DNA of 64,000 nt, taken from assembly GCF_000234355.1 (NCBI RefSeq), contig NZ_AGQV01000002.1, positions 1 to 64,000 on the forward strand. The letters are read 5' to 3'. A program made the translations under genes and the position numbers. This document shows positions 59,411-64,000 of this stretch, piece after piece; position 1 is the first letter of the stretch; every line of letters starts with the position of its first letter. The notes beneath the pieces are model-generated. The model was not told where the DNA came from. It was given only the letters and a program-made list of their open reading frames with translations, and did no database searches. The stretch comes from Gluconobacter morbifer G707. GTDB lineage: Bacteria; Pseudomonadota; Alphaproteobacteria; Acetobacterales; Acetobacteraceae.

Positions 59411-59428
59411 CAGGAAACAGCCTTCCTG
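59411..59428. terminator. Weak hairpin after trpC
   Basis: CAGGAA (59411-59416), a 6-base loop and TTCCTG (59423-59428) form a short stem 12 bases after the trpC stop. No U-tract follows, so it is only a possible end of the trp operon. Confidence 0.3.
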
Positions 59429-59555
59429 CGTCTCCGGTTTTCATGCTGCCAGGCGCATTGCTTCTTACGGATCTGTAACCGGGTCAGTCTGGTCATCCCG
59501 GAAATGTGTCGGTAAGAGCAGGCAGGTTTTTGTGTATCCCCATCAGGAGACCGTC

Positions 59556-60560
59556 ATGGACGAAACACCGTCCGCTGCCAGCCGGAGCAACGGTCCGGCC
59601 CTTTCGCCGGAAACAATGAAGCGCGCCTACAGGGATATGCTCCTGATCCGACGCTTCGAGGAAAAGGCCGGGCAACTTTACGGCATGGGTCTGATCGGTG
59701 GTTTCTGTCACCTTTATATCGGTCAGGAAGCCGTCGTTGTCGGTATCGGCCTGCACATGAAGGACGGTGACAAGTCCATTACCTCCTATCGTGATCATGG
59801 GCAGATGCTGGTCGCGGGCATGACCCCCCGGGGTGTGATGGCGGAACTGACTGGCCGGGCCGGCGGATATTCCCACGGTAAGGGCGGCTCGATGCACATG
59901 TTCTCGCGTGAGAAGCATTTCTATGGTGGACACGGAATCGTAGGTGCGCAGGTTTCGCTGGGAACGGGACTGGCTTTTGCCAACAAGTACCGTGGTTCGG
60001 ATGAAGTCTCGATTGTCTATTTCGGGGAAGGTGCCTCGGCGCAGGGACAGGTTTATGAGAGCTTCAATCTTGCTGCTCTGCACAAACTGCCCTGCATCTA
60101 TGTGATTGAGAACAACCGCTACGGTATGGGTACTTCCATCGAGCGGGCCTCGGCCTCAAAGGATCTCTCCCGCAATGGTGAGCCCTGGGGCATTCCGAGC
60201 CTCAAGGTAGACGGCATGGATCTCTTCGCTGTCCATCAGGCCACACAGGAAGCCATGGATCACTGCCGGTCAGGCAAGGGACCATTCCTGCTGGAAATGG
60301 AAACCTATCGCTACAGAGGGCACTCGATGTCCGATCCGGCGAAATACCGGCAGCGTGCAGAAGTTGAGGAAATGCGCCGCACGCGTGACCCGATCGAGAC
60401 CTTGAAGGCGGAACTGCTGCGTGCCGGAGCTTCTGAAAGCGAGCTCAAGGAGATTGAAACGGACGTGAAAGCCGTCGTGGCAGATGCGGCCGAATTTGCA
60501 CAGAGCAGCCCGGAACCTGACGCTTCCGAGCTCTGGACTGACATTCTGGTGGAGGCCTGA
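59556..60560 (+). CDS. pdhA: Pyruvate dehydrogenase E1 component, alpha subunit
   Basis: E1 alpha binds thiamine diphosphate and decarboxylates pyruvate together with E1 beta. The 334-residue protein has [48 protein letters not shown]-type (KGGSMHMFS), and the GDGASAQGQ-like motif, here [17 protein letters not shown], with [14 protein letters not shown] at about 59544-59548 precedes ATG 59556. It opens the pdhABC-lpd operon. Confidence 0.95.
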   Translation: MDETPSAASRSNGPALSPETMKRAYRDMLLIRRFEEKAGQLYGMGLIGGFCHLYIGQEAVVVGIGLHMKDGDKSITSYRDHGQMLVAGMTPRGVMAELTGRAGGYSHGKGGSMHMFSREKHFYGGHGIVGAQVSLGTGLAFANKYRGSDEVSIVYFGEGASAQGQVYESFNLAALHKLPCIYVIENNRYGMGTSIERASASKDLSRNGEPWGIPSLKVDGMDLFAVHQATQEAMDHCRSGKGPFLLEMETYRYRGHSMSDPAKYRQRAEVEEMRRTRDPIETLKAELLRAGASESELKEIETDVKAVVADAAEFAQSSPEPDASELWTDILVEA

Positions 60561-60565
60561 TTTCT

Positions 60566-61933
60566 ATGGCGTCTTTGATTCTGATGCCGGCCCTGTCGCC
60601 AACCATGACCGAAGGTACGCTGGCTCGATGGGTTCGCAAGCCGGGTGAACAGGTGAAATCTGGTGACGTCATAGCCGAAATCGAGACCGACAAGGCCACT
60701 ATGGAAGTGGAAGCAGTGGATGAAGGTGTGATCGGCAGACTTCTTGTGAAAGAAGGTGCCGAGAATATCGCCGTCAACACACCAATCGCCGTGCTTCTGG
60801 CCGAGGGAGAAGATCCTTCCGCCGCGGACAATGTGGTTCGCTCTTCTGATCCGAATGTCGGAGCTCCGGTGGCTATCGAGACCCCGAATGACCCGGGTGT
60901 TCTTGAGGCCCCGGCCATCCGGAAGGCCGAAGAGGATCGGGACTGGGGCGAAACGAAGGATATTACCGTCCGTGAAGCTCTCCGTGACGCCATGGCGGCT
61001 GAACTGCGCCGTGACGAGGATGTCTTCCTGATTGGTGAGGAAGTGGCGCAGTATCAGGGCGCATATAAGATCAGTCAGGGATTGCTTGACGAATTCGGCG
61101 AGAAGCGCGTCATTGATACGCCCATCACCGAGCATGGCTTCACCGGCATGGCCGTGGGAGCGGCATTGACGGGACTGAAGCCGATCGTCGAGTTCATGAC
61201 CATGAACTTCTCGCTCCAGGCGATTGACCACATCATCAATTCGGCCGCCAAGACGCTCTACATGTCCGGGGGGCAGATGGGATGCCCCATCGTGTTCCGG
61301 GGTCCGAATGGTGCAGCCGCACGAGTGGGAGCACAGCATTCCCAGTGCTTTGCGAGCTGGTATGCCCATATCCCAGGCATGAAGGTCGTGGCGCCATGGT
61401 CTTCCGCTGATGCAAAAGGACTACTGCGGGCGGCGATCCGTGATCCTAATCCGGTCGTCGTGCTGGAAAACGAGATCCTGTACGGGCAGAAATTCCCCTG
61501 TCCGGTTGATGAGGACTTCATCCTGCCCATCGGTCGCGCCAAGATCGAACGCGAAGGCAAGGATGTCACGCTGGTGGCCTTCTCCATCATGGTCGGGGTG
61601 GCTCTTGAAGCCGCAGCCAGACTGGCGGAAGAGGGGATCGAGGCGGAAGTCATCAACCTGAGAACCCTTCGTCCGCTGGATACCGAAACAATCGTCAATA
61701 GTGTGAAGAAGACGAACCGTATCGTTTCCGTCGAGGAAGGCTGGCCAGTGGCTGGAATCGGGGCGGAAATCTGTACGATTGCCGTTGAAGAGGCCTTTGA
61801 CTGGCTTGATGCACCACCGGCGCGTGTCTACGGGCTTGATGTGCCTCTGCCTTATGCTTCCAATCTTGAAAAACTGGCGCTTCCCAAGCCCGAGTGGGTC
61901 GTGGACGCCGTTCGCAAGCAGTTCCGGGACTGA
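60566..61933 (+). CDS. pdhB: Pyruvate dehydrogenase E1 beta with N-terminal lipoyl domain
   Basis: The 455-residue protein has a lipoyl domain (residues about 1-80, lipoyl Lys43 in [15 protein letters not shown]), a flexible acidic linker, and E1 beta (from about 130) with [46 protein letters not shown] and FRGPNGAA. Lipoyl fusion to E1 beta is typical of alphaproteobacterial complexes. It lies 5 bases after pdhA. The lipoyl domain closely matches that of pdhC. Confidence 0.95.
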   Translation: MASLILMPALSPTMTEGTLARWVRKPGEQVKSGDVIAEIETDKATMEVEAVDEGVIGRLLVKEGAENIAVNTPIAVLLAEGEDPSAADNVVRSSDPNVGAPVAIETPNDPGVLEAPAIRKAEEDRDWGETKDITVREALRDAMAAELRRDEDVFLIGEEVAQYQGAYKISQGLLDEFGEKRVIDTPITEHGFTGMAVGAALTGLKPIVEFMTMNFSLQAIDHIINSAAKTLYMSGGQMGCPIVFRGPNGAAARVGAQHSQCFASWYAHIPGMKVVAPWSSADAKGLLRAAIRDPNPVVVLENEILYGQKFPCPVDEDFILPIGRAKIEREGKDVTLVAFSIMVGVALEAAARLAEEGIEAEVINLRTLRPLDTETIVNSVKKTNRIVSVEEGWPVAGIGAEICTIAVEEAFDWLDAPPARVYGLDVPLPYASNLEKLALPKPEWVVDAVRKQFRD

Positions 61934-61939
61934 TCGTCA

Positions 61940-63181
61940 ATGGCTACCGATATTCTGATGCCGGCCCTGTCGCCGACTATGACCGAAGGCAAACTTGCCC
62001 GCTGGCTTAAGGCTGAAGGCGACCGCGTTACAGCCGGTGATGTGATTGCCGAGATCGAAACCGACAAGGCAACCATGGAAGTAGAAGCGGTGGATGAGGG
62101 TGTGCTGGGTCGTATCCTGATTCAGGAAGGCGTGGAGAACATTCCCGTCAATACGCCCATCGCCATTCTCGTCGAGGAAGGTGAGGCTGTACCGGACGCT
62201 CCTGCACAACCAGGCAGCGTAGCGAAACCGAAAGCCACCGAAACGGTTTCATTCGACGCACCCGCTTCTGCAGGTCCGAAGACTACCAAGTCTGCCGATG
62301 CCAGGAATACGGGCGACCGTATTTTCGTTTCGCCGCTAGCCAAGCGGATGGCGCGTGATCGGGGAATTGCTCTGGTATCCCTGACAGGGACCGGTCCCAA
62401 TGGCCGTATCCTGAAACGTGACGTGGAAAAAGGTCCGGAACAGACTGAGTCCCGGACCGGCTCCATGCCAGCGCTTTCTCAGGCAGCGGAAGAGAAGGTC
62501 CGGCGGGTGCCGAACTCCACCATGCGCAAGGTCATTGCGCGACGTCTGACCGAATCTAAGACACAGGTGCCGCACTTCTATGTTTCGGTCGATATCGAGC
62601 TCGATGCGCTGCTGGCTCTTCGCTCGAAGCTGAATGCCACCGCAGTAGAAGGCAGTTTCAAGCTTTCCGTCAATGACATGATGATTAAGGCCGTGGCGCT
62701 GGCCCTGCGGAAAGTTCCGGGGCTCAATGTTCAGTTCACTGACACCGAAACGCTGCATTTCGAGAACGTGGACATCTCCATGGCCGTCTCCATTCCGGAC
62801 GGGCTGATCACGCCGATCATTCGCGATGCGGATCGCAAATCCCTGAAGGAAATCAGTGCAACGGCCAAGGATCTGGCCAAGCGTGCCCGGGCTGGCAAAC
62901 TGAAACCCGAAGAGTTCCAAGGCGGGACCTTCTCGATTTCCAACATGGGAATGTTCGGCGTGCGGGATTTTGCCGCCATCATCAATCCTCCGCAGGCAGG
63001 TATCCTTGCCATTGCTTCCGGCGAAAAGAGAGCGGTTGTGAAGGACGGACAACTGGCAATTGCAACTGTCATGACGGCCACGCTTTCCGTTGATCATCGC
63101 GCGGTTGATGGCGCCCTTGGTGCGCAGTGGCTCAATGCCCTGCGTGATATCATACAGAACCCTTACACACTGGTGATCTGA
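61940..63181 (+). CDS. pdhC: Dihydrolipoamide acetyltransferase E2 of the pyruvate dehydrogenase complex
   Basis: The 413-residue core protein has one lipoyl domain (Lys43 in [15 protein letters not shown]), a peripheral-subunit-binding domain (about 130-165, FVSPLAKRMARDRGIALVSL), and the catalytic domain with the DHRAVDG active-site motif (His386, Asp390). It moves acetyl groups to CoA. It starts 6 bases after pdhB. Confidence 0.95.
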   Translation: MATDILMPALSPTMTEGKLARWLKAEGDRVTAGDVIAEIETDKATMEVEAVDEGVLGRILIQEGVENIPVNTPIAILVEEGEAVPDAPAQPGSVAKPKATETVSFDAPASAGPKTTKSADARNTGDRIFVSPLAKRMARDRGIALVSLTGTGPNGRILKRDVEKGPEQTESRTGSMPALSQAAEEKVRRVPNSTMRKVIARRLTESKTQVPHFYVSVDIELDALLALRSKLNATAVEGSFKLSVNDMMIKAVALALRKVPGLNVQFTDTETLHFENVDISMAVSIPDGLITPIIRDADRKSLKEISATAKDLAKRARAGKLKPEEFQGGTFSISNMGMFGVRDFAAIINPPQAGILAIASGEKRAVVKDGQLAIATVMTATLSVDHRAVDGALGAQWLNALRDIIQNPYTLVI

Positions 63182-63184
63182 TCC

Positions 63185-64000
63185 ATGTCCGATACTTTCG
63201 ATCTGATCGTCGTCGGGGGCGGACCCGGCGGATATGTTGCAGCCCTCCGCGCCAGCCAGCTCGGCATGAATGTGGCGCTGGTGGAAGATGCACAGCTGGG
63301 CGGTGTCTGCCTGAACTGGGGCTGTATCCCCACCAAGGCGCTTCTGCGTTCGTCAGAAATTCATCATCTGCTGTATGAAGTGGGCACATTCGGGCTTTCT
63401 GTAGAAAACATCTCTTTTGATCTGTCCAAGATCGTTGCCCGGTCCCGTGGAATTGCCCGTCGGATGGGGGGAGGTGTTGCACATCTTCTGAAGAAGGCGG
63501 ACGTCACAGTTCTCAACGGGCGCGCGCGTCTGGCTGGACGGACTGGTGAAGCTCATAACGTATCCGTGACGAGGGACGGGCAGGACGCCACTACCGTCAG
63601 GGCTCCACACGTCATTCTGGCCACTGGGGCACGGGGGCGACAGCTTCCCGGTCTGGAAACGGACGGCAAGCTGGTCTGGGGCGCACGCGAGGCCATGACG
63701 CCTTCCGATCTGCCAAAACGTCTTCTGGTAATCGGTTCAGGCGCCATCGGCATCGAGTTTGCCTCGTTCTACCGCAATATGGGCAGCGAGGTGACGGTTG
63801 CCGAAGTGGCGGACCGTATCCTGATTGCCGAAGACCCGGAGATCAGTGCATTCGCCCGAAAAGCCTTTGAAAAACAGGGTATGAAGATCATGACCGGCGC
63901 GAAGGTCGGACCTCTTCAGAAAAGCGAGAACGAGGTTTCCACCACGATCGAAAACGCTGACGGAAGGACAGAACTGACAGTGGATCGCGTGATCTGTGCT
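63185..64000 (+). CDS. lpd: Dihydrolipoamide dehydrogenase E3 (3' end beyond the window)
   Basis: Lpd reoxidises the lipoyl groups of the pyruvate dehydrogenase complex. The visible 272 residues start at ATG 63185 (3 bases after pdhC) and hold the FAD loop VVGGGPGGYVAALRA, the redox-active disulfide GGVCLNWGCIPTKA (C42, C47), ATGARGRQLPG, and the NAD loop VIGSGAIGIEFASFY. The frame is still open at 64000, so the interface domain with the catalytic His-Glu lies outside. Confidence 0.95.
   Translation, partial: MSDTFDLIVVGGGPGGYVAALRASQLGMNVALVEDAQLGGVCLNWGCIPTKALLRSSEIHHLLYEVGTFGLSVENISFDLSKIVARSRGIARRMGGGVAHLLKKADVTVLNGRARLAGRTGEAHNVSVTRDGQDATTVRAPHVILATGARGRQLPGLETDGKLVWGAREAMTPSDLPKRLLVIGSGAIGIEFASFYRNMGSEVTVAEVADRILIAEDPEISAFARKAFEKQGMKIMTGAKVGPLQKSENEVSTTIENADGRTELTVDRVICA

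Overview
The window reads as a stretch of chromosome from an acetic acid bacterium (Acetobacteraceae, most like Gluconobacter). The grounds are a moderately high GC content, a nearly complete hopanoid pathway (hpnA, B, C, D, E, shc, hpnG, plus an hpnL-like gene), alphaproteobacterial gene orders (ppiD-trpE-trpG-trpD-trpC; tpiA-secG-pyrG-kdsA; eno-ftsB), a pyruvate dehydrogenase E1 beta with its own lipoyl domain, and an alphaproteobacterial-type GTTC-N7-GTTC SOS box in front of lexA. Genus is an inference; no database was searched.

Layout. Positions 1-4321 are accessory: the right-hand end of an integrated element (prophage or P4-like island) at the 3' end of a tRNA-Ser(GGA) gene. It has a dense rightward run of small, overlapping, mostly unrecognised genes, a small methyltransferase-like gene, an AlpA-type regulator and a leftward tyrosine integrase; its left end lies outside the window. 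The rest is core genome. 4322-6159 (leftward) holds lapA-like, pyrF, trpF and the tRNA-Ser. 6325-13663 (rightward) holds a hypothetical gene, secB, a very large repeat-bearing glycosyltransferase, an M20 peptidase, pdxA and pdxJ. 13719-17566 has small envelope and hypothetical genes around moeB. 17590-31051 has pyk, tyrA-hpnL (leftward), hpnABC, an opposite-strand insert (Tat-signal aminotransferase and cupin), then hpnDE-shc-hpnG. 31100-36290 has rlmE and ppx/gppA (leftward), tRNA-Gln(CTG), guaB and rsmB. 36670-47124 has a Na+/H+ antiporter, an L,D-transpeptidase-like protein, an orphan response regulator, xth, a membrane dipeptidase, uvrC, pgsA, a lipoprotein, lexA, rpmG and ftsB. 47293-53229 (leftward, apart from a DUF3429 gene) has eno, kdsA, pyrG, a frameshifted secG and tpiA. 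53400-64000 (rightward) has ppiD, trpEGDC and pdhABC, and runs off the end inside lpd.

How the genes work together. HpnC, D and E make squalene, Shc cyclises it, and HpnG, A and B act in side-chain or associated steps. TrpEGDC plus the distant TrpF cover chorismate to indole-3-glycerol phosphate; trpA and trpB are not here. PdhA, B, C and Lpd form the complete pyruvate dehydrogenase complex, next in the pathway after pyruvate kinase. LexA and UvrC belong to DNA damage repair. SecB and SecG serve protein export, though secG carries an apparent +1 frameshift. The most unusual structures are the seven helically phased 10-bp repeats beside the integrase, the two-gene insert that splits the hpn cluster, the secG frameshift, the multi-repeat glycosyltransferase and the triple-GTTC lexA operator. 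I saw no CRISPR array, rRNA or transposase.
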